Source: Paenibacillus silvisoli (GTDB lineage Bacteria > Bacillota > Bacilli > Paenibacillales > Paenibacillaceae). From it: DNA of 64,000 nucleotides. The notes under the pieces were generated by a model. It was not told the origin of the DNA, searched no databases, and saw only the letters and a list, made by a program, of their open reading frames with translations. The DNA is taken from contig NZ_CP133017.1 in the NCBI RefSeq assembly GCF_030866765.1, forward strand, positions 6,056,501 through 6,120,500, written 5' to 3'. Made by a program: the position numbers and the translations under genes. Below, one piece after another: positions 16,803-25,520 of this stretch (the stretch's first letter is position 1; every line of letters starts with the position of its first letter).

Positions 16803-17954
16803 TTACAATTTAATGATTTGATCCGCAAACGTAGCCGCCCCGCGGAAATCAGGCATTTCCATCTCCCGGCCGCCGTTCATGACCGACAGCTCGGACAGCA
16901 ACGCTACAGCCGTCCATTCGCAAGCGTCATAAACATCGATCGCCGGCTTGCATTCCCCGTTCACCGCGCGCACGAAATCCTGAGCGATGAAGAAGTCGCT
17001 GCCCCAGTGGCCGGCCTTCTTCTGCTCCTCGGTCAAGTTCCGGTAGCGCTCAGGCATGTACTCGCTGAAGTCCGACAGCGGACGCCATCTTTTCTCGCCC
17101 GGCTGTTCGCCTTCAGGTCCTTCGATCCATATTTTATGATCGTCGCCGAAGCCGCGGGGCGCTTCATAGCAGCCCTTCGTCCCCTGCAGCGAATAATAGG
17201 TCATGTTGTGAGGCCGCTTCGAAATGCAGTCCAGACGCAGCTTGATCAGCTTGCCGCTGGCCATCTTGAGCACCGTAATCGTCGTATCCTCCTGCCGGAA
17301 ACGCGGGTCCGTGTTCCAGCCGGTGCCGTAGCAGGACACCGAACGAATACGGTCTCCTTGAAACCACTGCATAACAGGGCCCAAGCTGTGCGTCGGATAA
17401 TACGCGCCTCGCTTGCCGAGCTGCCAATATTTGCGCCATGTCGGCTTCGCGCCCTCCTGAACAACCCCCACGTCCCGGTTGTACCGGTAAGCGAGCTCGC
17501 GGATATCGTGGATATATTCGCCTTCGCCAAAATAAACGTCGCCGAACAAACCTTGCTTCACCATTTTCAGAATCATCTGATTTTGCGGAATATAGCAATA
17601 ATTTTCCGCGAGCATGTAGGTGAGTCCGGTCTCTTCGACCGTTTCCTTCAGCCACCACAGCTCATCCATCGTCACGCCCGCCGTCACTTCGCACAACACG
17701 TGCTTGCCCGCATGCAGCGCCTGAATCGACTGCGGCACATGCAGCTGCATCGGCGTCGAGACGACGACCGCGTCGATGTCCGATTCCAGCATATCCTCGT
17801 ACACGCGGTACGTGCGCGGAATGCCGTTCGCCTCGGCCGCTTCCTTCAAATACGCTTCGTCCAGGTCGCACAAGGCGACGACTTCCGTACCCGGCAAGCT
17901 CTTGAAGCCTTGCACCGCGCTCAATCCGCGAGCGCCAACAATTCCGATTTTCAT
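16803..17954 (-). CDS. Gfo/Idh/MocA oxidoreductase, GH109-like type
   Basis: Predicted 383-residue two-domain protein. It has an N-terminal NAD-binding Rossmann fold (IGIVGARGLSAV, VVALCDLDEAY, VVVSTPMQLH) and a C-terminal alpha/beta substrate domain. The usual Glu-Lys-Pro motif is replaced by Glu-Val-Thr-Ala (in HVLCEVTAGVT), and the C-terminal domain has YYPTHSLGPVMQW. Both features are seen in GH109 glycosidases, which use bound NAD to oxidise C3 and cleave by elimination, rather than in ordinary sugar dehydrogenases. Its start overlaps the preceding stop (ATGA at 17951-17954), indicating translational coupling with the serine hydrolase. The adjacent GH4 uses an analogous NAD mechanism. 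It could be a glycosidase or a 3-keto-sugar-forming dehydrogenase. Confidence 0.83.
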   Translation of the reverse strand: MKIGIVGARGLSAVQGFKSLPGTEVVALCDLDEAYLKEAAEANGIPRTYRVYEDMLESDIDAVVVSTPMQLHVPQSIQALHAGKHVLCEVTAGVTMDELWWLKETVEETGLTYMLAENYCYIPQNQMILKMVKQGLFGDVYFGEGEYIHDIRELAYRYNRDVGVVQEGAKPTWRKYWQLGKRGAYYPTHSLGPVMQWFQGDRIRSVSCYGTGWNTDPRFRQEDTTITVLKMASGKLIKLRLDCISKRPHNMTYYSLQGTKGCYEAPRGFGDDHKIWIEGPEGEQPGEKRWRPLSDFSEYMPERYRNLTEEQKKAGHWGSDFFIAQDFVRAVNGECKPAIDVYDACEWTAVALLSELSVMNGGREMEMPDFRGAATFADQIIKL

Positions 17955-19438
17955 GCTCGACCGTCACTCCCATCCCATTTAGCCGCAACCGTATAGACAT
18001 CCTCGTACGAAGGGATGCCGACTTCAACCGAAAACACATCGCTATCTCCGTCAAAACGGAACGTCATTTGCTGCCGGAAGCCCGTCTCCATGCCTTCGTT
18101 ATGCAGGACGAACGTCGACTCGTCCAGCCAGCTGCCTCGGCGCCCGACCGTGTACGCCGGAAGCAGGCGCGGCAGCAGCGTGGCGAAATCGTGCACCAAT
18201 GCGATCCCATCCGCCGGTACGTCGATGTTTGGCCGAACGACGCTGACGCGGTAACGATTATCAAGCCCGAAGGAATACCGCTGAACGACTCCTCCGATAC
18301 CTATGACAACGTCCCCTTCCAAAGGCCGACCCGGTTCAAAATCAAACATCAGCGTCTCGATGCCGCACCGGCTCGGTTCGAACCGCAGCGTCCGACCCGT
18401 GATCCGTTTCGCCATGTCGGGCAGCCCGATCGTCGTCGTGACGGGCGCCTGCTCGGCGAGCAAAGCCCGCATCTCCAGCAGCGCCTGCGCTTCAGGGTTC
18501 GCAGGCAGCGGACCATCCGAAACGATCGCGCCCGTGAACAGGCCGATCGGCAGCTCATAGCCGCCCCCGTTGGTGACGGCCACGACAAGATTCGCATCGG
18601 GCACGACGTGAACATACTGACCGCCGTAGCCGGAAGCGGCGTATCGGCGCTCTTCTTCAAATACCCACCAGTGGTAGCCGTAACCGTTGTCCGTCCATTT
18701 GCGCGTCGACGTCCGAACCCATTCATCCGTGACGATGCGACTGCCTTGCCAGAGCCCTTCGTTCAAGTACAGCTGGCCGAACTTGACCATGTCCGACGGC
18801 TTCAAATGAGCGCCGAAGCCGCCGGTCAAGATGCCCTGCGGATCGGTGCTCCAGTAATACTCGGTAATGCCGAGCGGGCCGAACAAGTAACGCTCCGCGA
18901 ACACGGCGGTCGGCATGCCGATGACTTTATTCAAAATCGCCGTCAGCAAATGCGACCCGCCCGTGTTATAGCAGTAAACGGTACCCGGCTCTTCGGCCAT
19001 CGGCCTGCTGAGCACGTAACCGGCCCAATCGCCGCTCGACACGCAAGCCCTTAAATCGCTTCCGTCCTCCCACGCAAAGCCGCCGGTCATCGTCAGCACA
19101 TGCTCGATCGTGAGCGCGTCCTTCCGGGCGTCCGTATTGAGCCCGGCATGCTCGGGAAAGAAATCGAACACGCGCCGGTGGACGCCTTCAAGCAGTCCTT
19201 GCTTGATCGCAATGCCGATGAGCGCGGAGGTTAAGCTCTTCGTCACCGAAAATACGTTATGCCGCGTATCGCTCGTGTACGGGTAGAAGTACGTTTCGAA
19301 TACGAGCTCTCCGCCCCGCGCCGCATAAACGCCATGCGTCTCGCAAAACTTCCCGCCGATAATCTCGTCGAACACGTGCGCTAACTTGGCGGAATCCATC
19401 CCCTGCGCTTCAGGAGATGCCGTAAAGTGCTTCTTCAT
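17951..19438 (-). CDS. Serine hydrolase of the class-C beta-lactamase family
   Basis: Predicted 495-residue protein. An N-terminal beta-lactamase/DD-peptidase-type domain has the SxxK motif SVTK at residues 64-67 and a YxN motif in YCYNTGGS; a C-terminal beta-rich extension of about 150 residues follows. There is no signal peptide, so it is a cytoplasmic esterase or amidase rather than a cell-wall enzyme. The ATG at 19436-19438 follows GAGGGAGGGG; an in-frame TTG lies five codons upstream. It overlaps the GH109-like gene by four bases. In this operon it may remove an ester (acetyl, feruloyl or similar) from the imported glycoside before glycosidic cleavage; that role is inferred from context only. 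Confidence 0.85.
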   Translation of the reverse strand: MKKHFTASPEAQGMDSAKLAHVFDEIIGGKFCETHGVYAARGGELVFETYFYPYTSDTRHNVFSVTKSLTSALIGIAIKQGLLEGVHRRVFDFFPEHAGLNTDARKDALTIEHVLTMTGGFAWEDGSDLRACVSSGDWAGYVLSRPMAEEPGTVYCYNTGGSHLLTAILNKVIGMPTAVFAERYLFGPLGITEYYWSTDPQGILTGGFGAHLKPSDMVKFGQLYLNEGLWQGSRIVTDEWVRTSTRKWTDNGYGYHWWVFEEERRYAASGYGGQYVHVVPDANLVVAVTNGGGYELPIGLFTGAIVSDGPLPANPEAQALLEMRALLAEQAPVTTTIGLPDMAKRITGRTLRFEPSRCGIETLMFDFEPGRPLEGDVVIGIGGVVQRYSFGLDNRYRVSVVRPNIDVPADGIALVHDFATLLPRLLPAYTVGRRGSWLDESTFVLHNEGMETGFRQQMTFRFDGDSDVFSVEVGIPSYEDVYTVAAKWDGSDGRA

Positions 19439-19474
19439 GCGCCCCTCCCTCAAGAGGCCGTCCCGGCGCCCGGC

Positions 19475-21679
19475 TTATTCCGCCTGCCGGAATTTGCGGG
19501 CAATGAATTGCCCCGGCGACAGCCCCTCTTCCTTTTTGAATATCCGAATAAACGTATTCGTATTATTGCAGCCGACCCGCGCGGCAATGTCGTTCACCGT
19601 GTAGCCGCCCTCCTCCATGAGGAGCTTGGCTTGCGCGACGCGATAGGAATTCAAGTAGTCCTTGAAGTTCTGCCCGACGTTCGCCTTAAACATGAAGCTG
19701 ATGTAGTTGGGCGACATTTTCACGTGCTGGGCCAAATCCTGCAGCGAAATATCCCGCACATACTGGGTATGGACGAATTGCAGCATGCTGTCGGTGAGCA
19801 AATGGTCGAGCGACTTGCTCTTCTGCTCCGCCATCTCGAACACTTGCACGAATACAAGCATAAGAGAATCGATCAGCTGCTCGCTGCTTTGGCACTGCTC
19901 CAGCTGCTTGATCGGCGCATCTTCCTGGAACAGCTCCTCCATCGAGCTATTCAGCTGCTGGGCGATCCGGTACACGGTCGACTGCATCGCATACATGAAC
20001 TGATGGAACGAGCTGCGGTCGATGTGATCGAAATCGAATCGGCTCACCAAGCTTTGCAAAATATGCCGCACCTCGTGCTCGTTGCCCGATACGGCCGCGT
20101 TAATGAGGTTTTTCTCCAAATCGAGCGGATAGTAGAAGCCCGTGACGCCCGCCTTCTCCAAGTCCTGCTCCGTCAGCAAATGCTTGCGGTTCATCGGCAT
20201 CAGCTGCTCCATGACCCGCAGCGCGGAGTGATAAGACATGACCGCATCTTCCACGCTATCCTCTTTGCCGCCGAGAGCGATCGTCAGGCGAATCGGGTAA
20301 GCGCGGTGCACCTCATGAATGATCCGCTGCAGCATCGCCGGAACGTCGATGTCATCCGGTTCGAACAGCAGCAGCGCTTGACGATTGGCGTCGATCTTGA
20401 CCCATTCGGTGCCGGGCGCGCCTTCGATTTCGCTGCCGATCAGCGTCTCGAGCCCTTCGATAATTTGCGGATCGATCATGAAACCGCCGTATTCGTCCGA
20501 CAGGTGCAGCAGCGCGACGCATACGGGCACCTCCAGCAAATGCTTCATGTTCATCTGCTGCAGCTGCTTGGCCGCGTCGTCCTTGGACAGCACGCCGGTA
20601 ATCAAATCGCGCAGCAGCTTGCCTCGCAGCGGCTCGCGGTAGCGGTGCAGCTCCGTGCTCAGCTCCTGGTTGCTGCGGCGGATCGTGCTCGTAATGTTCC
20701 GGATCATGCCGAATTCATCCTGCGAATCGGCAATCGACGACTGCTCGTTCAAGGAATCCCCGATCACCTGGCGAAGCGTGCGCCGCACGGGACGATAGGT
20801 CATATAGGCGATCATGATGGCAAATACCGCCCCCACGACAATCGTGATGAGCGCAACCAATACAGACTTGGTCTTCAGCTGCTTCTCTTCCGCGGAGGAA
20901 ACAGGGACCTCCGGCAGATAAGACACCTTCCATTCCGGAAGCCGCTTTGAAGCGAGCGCGTAGGTATTGCTCGAGACGGAGCCCGCATCGGCGGCCGACC
21001 ACGGTCCTTTGCTGACAAGCTGTTCATCCCCGATGGACAACGAGTAGGAATCGTTGCCGCCTTGCGGGAACAACGTCGTATTTTTAAAGGAAACGAAGTA
21101 ATAGACGTTCACGACGCCGTTCTCTTTCAGCATGAAGACCAGATTGACCTCGTCGTCGCCGGACGCCTTCGATTCGGTCTTGAACGACTGCAGGCTGTAC
21201 ACGTTAAGCGTTTGGCTAATGGTCATGGCGGACAGCTTCTGCAGCACGACATTCGCGTCGAGTCCGCGCTCCGCCAAATAGTTGTCGACGCCGACCGTAT
21301 TCTCCGGCGTAATGACCGTTTGCGCGCCGCGCCTTAACACATCAATCTCATAGCCAAGGCGAGAAAACACCGCGAAATGTGCCCGCAGACGGTTATATAC
21401 CTGCGTGTTCACATAAGCATCTTCGCCGTCGCTGCGCGAATAGTTAAGCAGCTCGGAAGACGATTTCAACGTAAATATCGATTGGATGGCGTTCTCCAGC
21501 TTAAAGTCGATATTGTCCCTCACTTGCTCCAGCATGCCTTCATGCCGCTGCTTCAGCTCCTTGTTCATGAGCTGATTGCTTTCGATATAGTAATAAATCG
21601 AAGCGACCCCGCCGCAGAACACCGCGATCAGCAGGCAAGATAGCACCAGTTTTATCAAGTAAAGTCCGCGTAATCGCAT
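19475..21679 (-). CDS. Membrane-anchored AraC-family sensor-regulator
   Basis: Predicted 734-residue one-component regulator. A membrane segment at about residues 8-30 is followed by an extracytoplasmic sensor region (about 31-270), a second membrane segment (VLVALITIVVGAVFAIMIAY), a linker region and a C-terminal AraC HTH (DISLQDLAQHVKMSPNYISFMFKANVGQNFKDYLNSYRV..., about 640-730). Such proteins sense extracellular sugar, possibly via the solute-binding protein, and directly activate transport operons. The ATG at 21677-21679 is chosen because AAAGGATGG lies 8 bases upstream, whereas the ATG four codons earlier abuts that site. It sits inside the operon it probably controls, between the binding-protein and serine-hydrolase genes. 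Confidence 0.9.
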   Translation of the reverse strand: MRLRGLYLIKLVLSCLLIAVFCGGVASIYYYIESNQLMNKELKQRHEGMLEQVRDNIDFKLENAIQSIFTLKSSSELLNYSRSDGEDAYVNTQVYNRLRAHFAVFSRLGYEIDVLRRGAQTVITPENTVGVDNYLAERGLDANVVLQKLSAMTISQTLNVYSLQSFKTESKASGDDEVNLVFMLKENGVVNVYYFVSFKNTTLFPQGGNDSYSLSIGDEQLVSKGPWSAADAGSVSSNTYALASKRLPEWKVSYLPEVPVSSAEEKQLKTKSVLVALITIVVGAVFAIMIAYMTYRPVRRTLRQVIGDSLNEQSSIADSQDEFGMIRNITSTIRRSNQELSTELHRYREPLRGKLLRDLITGVLSKDDAAKQLQQMNMKHLLEVPVCVALLHLSDEYGGFMIDPQIIEGLETLIGSEIEGAPGTEWVKIDANRQALLLFEPDDIDVPAMLQRIIHEVHRAYPIRLTIALGGKEDSVEDAVMSYHSALRVMEQLMPMNRKHLLTEQDLEKAGVTGFYYPLDLEKNLINAAVSGNEHEVRHILQSLVSRFDFDHIDRSSFHQFMYAMQSTVYRIAQQLNSSMEELFQEDAPIKQLEQCQSSEQLIDSLMLVFVQVFEMAEQKSKSLDHLLTDSMLQFVHTQYVRDISLQDLAQHVKMSPNYISFMFKANVGQNFKDYLNSYRVAQAKLLMEEGGYTVNDIAARVGCNNTNTFIRIFKKEEGLSPGQFIARKFRQAE

Positions 21680-21737
21680 GTTGATCGCCATCCTTTCGCC
21701 TTGTATACGCTTGCACGGTTACCGTACAAAATCCGAT

Positions 21738-21778
21738 AACCGGGAGGTCCGCACCGTTTCGGCTCGGACTCCCCGGTT
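21738..21778 (-). terminator. Stem-loop after the solute-binding protein gene
   Basis: AACCGGGAGGTCCGCACC pairs imperfectly with GGCTCGGACTCCCCGGTT. It lies 11 bases beyond the stop of the binding-protein gene on the minus strand, with only a short ATTTT tail. A partial terminator that makes the binding protein more abundant than the downstream regulator and enzymes is likely. Confidence 0.65.
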
Positions 21779-21788
21779 TATTGTTGCG

Positions 21789-23432
21789 TTATTTTACATA
21801 TCGGTCATAAGCCGCTTGTTGAATTTGAACCATTTCGTCAAGCCCCATCTCTTTCATCTTGCCGACGAAAGCGTCGAAGGACTTGTCGTCTACAGGCTGA
21901 TTGCCCATGACCCATTTTTGGAACATTTCGTTAACGTACGTGTTGATCGCGCCGAGAATCTCGTCGTACCGTTTTTGTTCGTCTTCCAAGTAAGTCAGAA
22001 CCGGGAATTGCTCTCTCGGATAGTTGCCTTCCGAGTACATCTTGAACGCTTCGTTAACGATCGGCGTGTTTTGGAAACGGCTGAACGTCGGATCGACCGT
22101 ATGCGGGTATTCCAGCTGCGCGCCGACCAGATTCAAGTTCTCAAGCAGGTTGCCCTCCTTCACCTTCGGCGTCAGATCGATGCTGCCGCTGGCGTCGGTC
22201 GTATACGTGTCGTCCTTCACGCCGTAGTTCGCAAGCAGCTCGCCTTCTTTGCCGTACCAGAAATCGAAGTATTTGATCGCTTCGACCGGATGCTCGCTCT
22301 TCGAGCTGATGCCCCAGCCGTGCAGCAGGTACGTGGAGTTCTTCGTTTCTTCGACGTGCTGGCCGTTGATGTTCGCGGGAGGCGCGATCGGCTGCATTTG
22401 GAAGCCCGGCACTTGCTCTGCGATCGACTCATTGAACTTCGTCGTGCTTTGCATGAAGTCGTGCGTCGAGCCGCCGACGTTCGCGCCGAACAGCTCTTCC
22501 CTCGCTTGCGGGCCGCGGGTGAAAATTTCTTTGTCGATCAGACCTTCTTTATACCACTTCGCAATATTCGTTAACGCGTCTTTGAACTGCTGTTCGGCAG
22601 GGCCCCATGCGACTTTGCCGTCGCGCAGCTGCCAGCCGTAGTCCGCGTCCCAGAAGATCAGCAAATCCTGTACGCCGCCCGTGTTCCGGCTCATGTACGG
22701 CACTTCGTCGGCTTTGCCGTTGCCGTTCGGGTCTTTCTCTTTAAACGCCTTAAGCGTGTTGTAGTAGTCTTGGTACGTTTGCGGAACCGGCAGCTGCAGC
22801 TTATCCAGCCAGTCCTGACGGATCATCCAGCCCTTCGCGACGATGTTGTCCTGCGGCACGACGGATGGAATGAAGTACATTTTGCCGTCCGAAGCGCGAG
22901 CGTATTTCTCGATGCCCGGATCCGCATCCATCATCGCTTTGATGTTCGGCGCGTACTGGTTGATGAGATCCTTCAGGTCGATCAGCACGCCTTCCGGACC
23001 TTGCTGCTTCATCCAATCATGGAAACCGTGAATGATGTCCGGCAGCTCGCCGGATGCAAGCATGAGGTTCGCCATCTCGTAGCTGTCCGTTCCCGTTGTC
23101 GGCGTCGTGCCGTGCAGAGAAACGTTCGTCAGCTTCGCGGCTTCCTTGAAGACGGACCAGTTGTCGTCGAACGCCCAACGGTTGCCGTAGTGCATATGAA
23201 TCGTCAATTGAAGCGGATCTTTCGAAATCAGGCTGCCTGCAAGCGTTTCTTCAGCCGGTGCGTTTGCCGCATTTGTCTTCTCGGCTTCGGTTGCGTTCGC
23301 CGCGTTGGAGGACGCGTTCGTTTGGTTCTCGGTTTCGCCGCTCGTTGTATTGTTGTTCTTCGAGCAAGCGCTTACTAAACTGGCAAGCAAAGCCGTACAG
23401 GTAAGAATTGTCAACCATTTGCGTGTTTTCAA
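21789..23432 (-). CDS. CUT1-type extracellular solute-binding lipoprotein (LplA-like)
   Basis: Predicted 547-residue lipoprotein. It has a signal peptide with the lipobox LVSAC (Cys at about residue 23), a Asn/Ala/Glu-rich linker and then a large type-I periplasmic-binding fold of LplA/YtcQ-like size. The start is a TTG, placed 5-8 bases after AGGAGGGG; no ATG fits. It is the third gene of the transport operon after two permeases, separated from them by a stem-loop at 23503-23522. It captures an oligosaccharide outside the cell for the adjacent permeases. The ligand is unknown; the operon's GH4/GH109-like enzymes suggest a glycoside. Confidence 0.93.
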   Translation of the reverse strand: MKTRKWLTILTCTALLASLVSACSKNNNTTSGETENQTNASSNAANATEAEKTNAANAPAEETLAGSLISKDPLQLTIHMHYGNRWAFDDNWSVFKEAAKLTNVSLHGTTPTTGTDSYEMANLMLASGELPDIIHGFHDWMKQQGPEGVLIDLKDLINQYAPNIKAMMDADPGIEKYARASDGKMYFIPSVVPQDNIVAKGWMIRQDWLDKLQLPVPQTYQDYYNTLKAFKEKDPNGNGKADEVPYMSRNTGGVQDLLIFWDADYGWQLRDGKVAWGPAEQQFKDALTNIAKWYKEGLIDKEIFTRGPQAREELFGANVGGSTHDFMQSTTKFNESIAEQVPGFQMQPIAPPANINGQHVEETKNSTYLLHGWGISSKSEHPVEAIKYFDFWYGKEGELLANYGVKDDTYTTDASGSIDLTPKVKEGNLLENLNLVGAQLEYPHTVDPTFSRFQNTPIVNEAFKMYSEGNYPREQFPVLTYLEDEQKRYDEILGAINTYVNEMFQKWVMGNQPVDDKSFDAFVGKMKEMGLDEMVQIQQAAYDRYVK

Positions 23433-23502
23433 ATGAAACCCCTCCTGATTTGTATTTCCTATTCTAAGAGCTAAGCCCGCAGAATACCAGACTGGTAAAT
23501 GG

Positions 23503-23522
23503 GAGTTTGCCGGAGCAAACTC
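23503..23522 (-). promoter_or_regulatory. Intercistronic stem-loop between permease and binding-protein genes
   Basis: GAGTTTGC and GCAAACTC (8-bp perfect stem, CGGA loop) lie between the permease stop and the TTG start of the binding-protein gene. No T run follows on the minus strand, so it looks like an RNA stability or processing element rather than a terminator. Confidence 0.5.
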
Positions 23523-23538
23523 TCATTCCTGGAGAAGC

Positions 23539-24408
23539 CTAGCCTTTCAAGGACCCGATCATGACGCCCTTCACGAAATGCTTCTGAATCATCGGGTACA
23601 CCAGAATAATCGGAACGATCGCGACGATAATCGTGGCATAGATGACCGTTTCCGGCGAATACGGCATGACGTCCATCGTCTTCTTGATCTCCTCGGGAAC
23701 CTGGAGCTGGACGATGATTTTGTTCAAATACACCTGGAGCGGAATTTTGCTTTCCGACCGCAGAAGAATCATGGCCATAAAGTAAGAGTTCCAGTGGCCG
23801 ACCGCATAGAACAACCCGATTGTCGCGAGCGCCGGTCTGGATAGCGGCAGGTACACCTGCCACAGGATGCGCCAATCATGCGCGCCGTCAATCTTCGCGG
23901 ATTCTTCGAGCTCCTCCGGTATTTCCTGGAGAAACGTCCGCAGAATAATCAGGTTCATGGCCGATACCGCGCCGCCGAACAGGATCGCCCACCGGCTGTC
24001 CATCAGTCCAAGATCCTTATAGTTCAAATAGGAAGGGATTAATCCCGCCCCGAACAAAATCGTAAAGGCTATGAAAAATCCGATCGCGGTACGTCCGGCC
24101 AATCTCCGCTTGGACAACGGATAGGCACCCATGATGGTCAGCACCAGATTGAGCGCCGTACCTGCGATGGTATAGAAGAGCGTGTTGCCGTAAGACACCC
24201 AGATTTGCTTTTGCTCGAACACTTTCGCATACGATTCGAGATTCGCTTCGACCGGCCACAGCCAAACTCTGCCGGCCTGCACGCTGTCCGACGAACTGAA
24301 CGATGCGGACAGCACATAAATGAATGGATACAAACAGCATAGAGCCAGCACACCGAGCAGAATAGCGTTAAAGTATGGGAACAATTCCTTTTTTTTCTGA
24401 CTACTCAT
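23539..24408 (-). CDS. Carbohydrate ABC transporter permease (LplC-like)
   Basis: Predicted 289-residue inner-membrane permease with about six membrane segments. It carries the cytoplasmic EAA loop (EESAKIDGAHDWRILWQVYLP), which docks an ABC ATPase, and the C-terminal VYPMIQKHFVKGVMIGSLKG typical of LplC-type CUT1 permeases. The ATG at 24406-24408 is 6 bases after AGGTGA and is preferred over an in-frame GTG nine bases earlier. The upstream permease stop at 24418 is only 9 bases away. No ATP-binding protein is encoded in the operon, so it must share an MsmX-type ATPase encoded elsewhere. Confidence 0.94.
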   Translation of the reverse strand: MSSQKKKELFPYFNAILLGVLALCCLYPFIYVLSASFSSSDSVQAGRVWLWPVEANLESYAKVFEQKQIWVSYGNTLFYTIAGTALNLVLTIMGAYPLSKRRLAGRTAIGFFIAFTILFGAGLIPSYLNYKDLGLMDSRWAILFGGAVSAMNLIILRTFLQEIPEELEESAKIDGAHDWRILWQVYLPLSRPALATIGLFYAVGHWNSYFMAMILLRSESKIPLQVYLNKIIVQLQVPEEIKKTMDVMPYSPETVIYATIIVAIVPIILVYPMIQKHFVKGVMIGSLKG

Positions 24409-24417
24409 CCTTATCAC

Positions 24418-25404
24418 CTACCATAATCCGTTACCCGCGAATCTTCTGCTAACCCAGTTCGCAATGACGACCAGCACCAGACCGACCGTATTCGTGAACA
24501 AGCCTACCGCCGCGCCAAGATCGTAGTTGCCTTGCGCTAACCCCGTCCGATAAGCGTAGGTGCTGAACACGTCCGCCGTCTCGTACGTCACCGGCTGATA
24601 GAGCAAAATAATCGCTTCGTGTCCAACCTGGATGAAATTGCTGATGTTGAGGAGCAGCAATATAAGCACTGTCGGCATAATGCCGGGAAGGCTGATGTTC
24701 CACATCTTCCGCCAGCGTCCCGCTCCGTCCATCCCAGCCGCCTCGTACAGCTCCGGGTTGATCCCGGCCAAAGCGGCGATGTAGATGATCGCTCCGATTC
24801 CGATGTTCTGCCAGATGTCGAACGAAATGATGTAGATCGGCCGGAACATTTCAGGCAGTGTCAGAAAATAGATTTTGTCAAAGCCGAGCTTATCCAGCAC
24901 GATATTGATGAAGCCGTTCGTCGGAGCCAGGAAATTCGTTACGATTCCCGCCACGACGACGACGGAGACGAAGTACGGCAGATACGTCAGCGTCTGAATC
25001 CATCGCTTGTACGCGTAATTCCTCACCTCATTCAGCATCAGGGCCAAAATAATCGGCGCCGGAAAAGCGAACAGCGTCTGGCACACATTCATGAGCACCG
25101 TGTTTTTCAAATTCCGGAAAAAATACGGGCTGCGGAAAAACCGTTCGAAATTTTCAAATCCGACCCACTCGCTGCCCCGGATTCCTTTAAACAATGAATA
25201 GTCTTGAAACGCGATCGCCAAGCCGCCCATCGGCTTATAAACGAAAATGACGTAGTACGCCAATACAGGTATCAACATGAGATACAGCAGGAGGTCTCTT
25301 CTTAGATGAAAGATGACTTTCCCCGCCAATGTCCGTCTAGTTGTCCCGCCGTTGTGCCCGGGTGCGGTCTTCGCCGATCCCTCCAGCATGGCCTCTGTTC
25401 TCAA
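24418..25404 (-). CDS. Carbohydrate ABC transporter permease (LplB-like)
   Basis: Predicted 328-residue permease with an N-terminal cytoplasmic extension of about 30 residues, about six membrane segments and an EAA loop (EAAGMDGAGRWRKMWNISLPG). MLIPVLAYYVIFVYKPMGG at the first membrane segment is typical of LplB/YtcP-partner permeases. It is the first gene of the operon. The start is either TTG at 25404 or ATG 15 bases downstream; neither has an ideal ribosome site, so I keep the longer form. A cre-like sequence lies upstream at 25441-25455. Confidence 0.92.
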   Translation of the reverse strand: MRTEAMLEGSAKTAPGHNGGTTRRTLAGKVIFHLRRDLLLYLMLIPVLAYYVIFVYKPMGGLAIAFQDYSLFKGIRGSEWVGFENFERFFRSPYFFRNLKNTVLMNVCQTLFAFPAPIILALMLNEVRNYAYKRWIQTLTYLPYFVSVVVVAGIVTNFLAPTNGFINIVLDKLGFDKIYFLTLPEMFRPIYIISFDIWQNIGIGAIIYIAALAGINPELYEAAGMDGAGRWRKMWNISLPGIMPTVLILLLLNISNFIQVGHEAIILLYQPVTYETADVFSTYAYRTGLAQGNYDLGAAVGLFTNTVGLVLVVIANWVSRRFAGNGLW

Positions 25405-25440
25405 TGCCCTCGTTTCCCCCTTCCTTCTGTCCGTTAGTTT

Positions 25441-25455
25441 TGCAAGCGCTTTACA
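25441..25455. promoter_or_regulatory. Possible catabolite-responsive (cre-like) element
   Basis: TGCAAGCGCTTTACA contains the AAGCGCTT core of CcpA operators, but has one extra base in the right arm and a C at a usually A/T position. It lies 36 bases upstream of the first permease gene, where CcpA repression would act. Confidence 0.4.
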
Positions 25456-25520
25456 CCTCCAATATCACACCTTTTGAACCCTCGTGTATATGATGATTCC
25501 TTCCTGTTCATATCGAAAAG

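Noticed and set aside
15198-17996. 932-codon open frame on the plus strand
   Set aside because: It is antisense to the GH4 and GH109-like genes, starts in the repeat array, and is Arg/His/Gln-rich with no recognisable domain; it reflects GC-rich codon use on the opposite strand.
19427-20950. 507-codon open frame on the plus strand
   Set aside because: Antisense to the membrane AraC regulator and serine hydrolase gene; composition is typical of a shadow frame.
25441-25455. Perfect cre operator
   Set aside because: The AAGCGCTT core is right, but the flanks are shifted by one base from the CcpA consensus, so only a cre-like site is reported.
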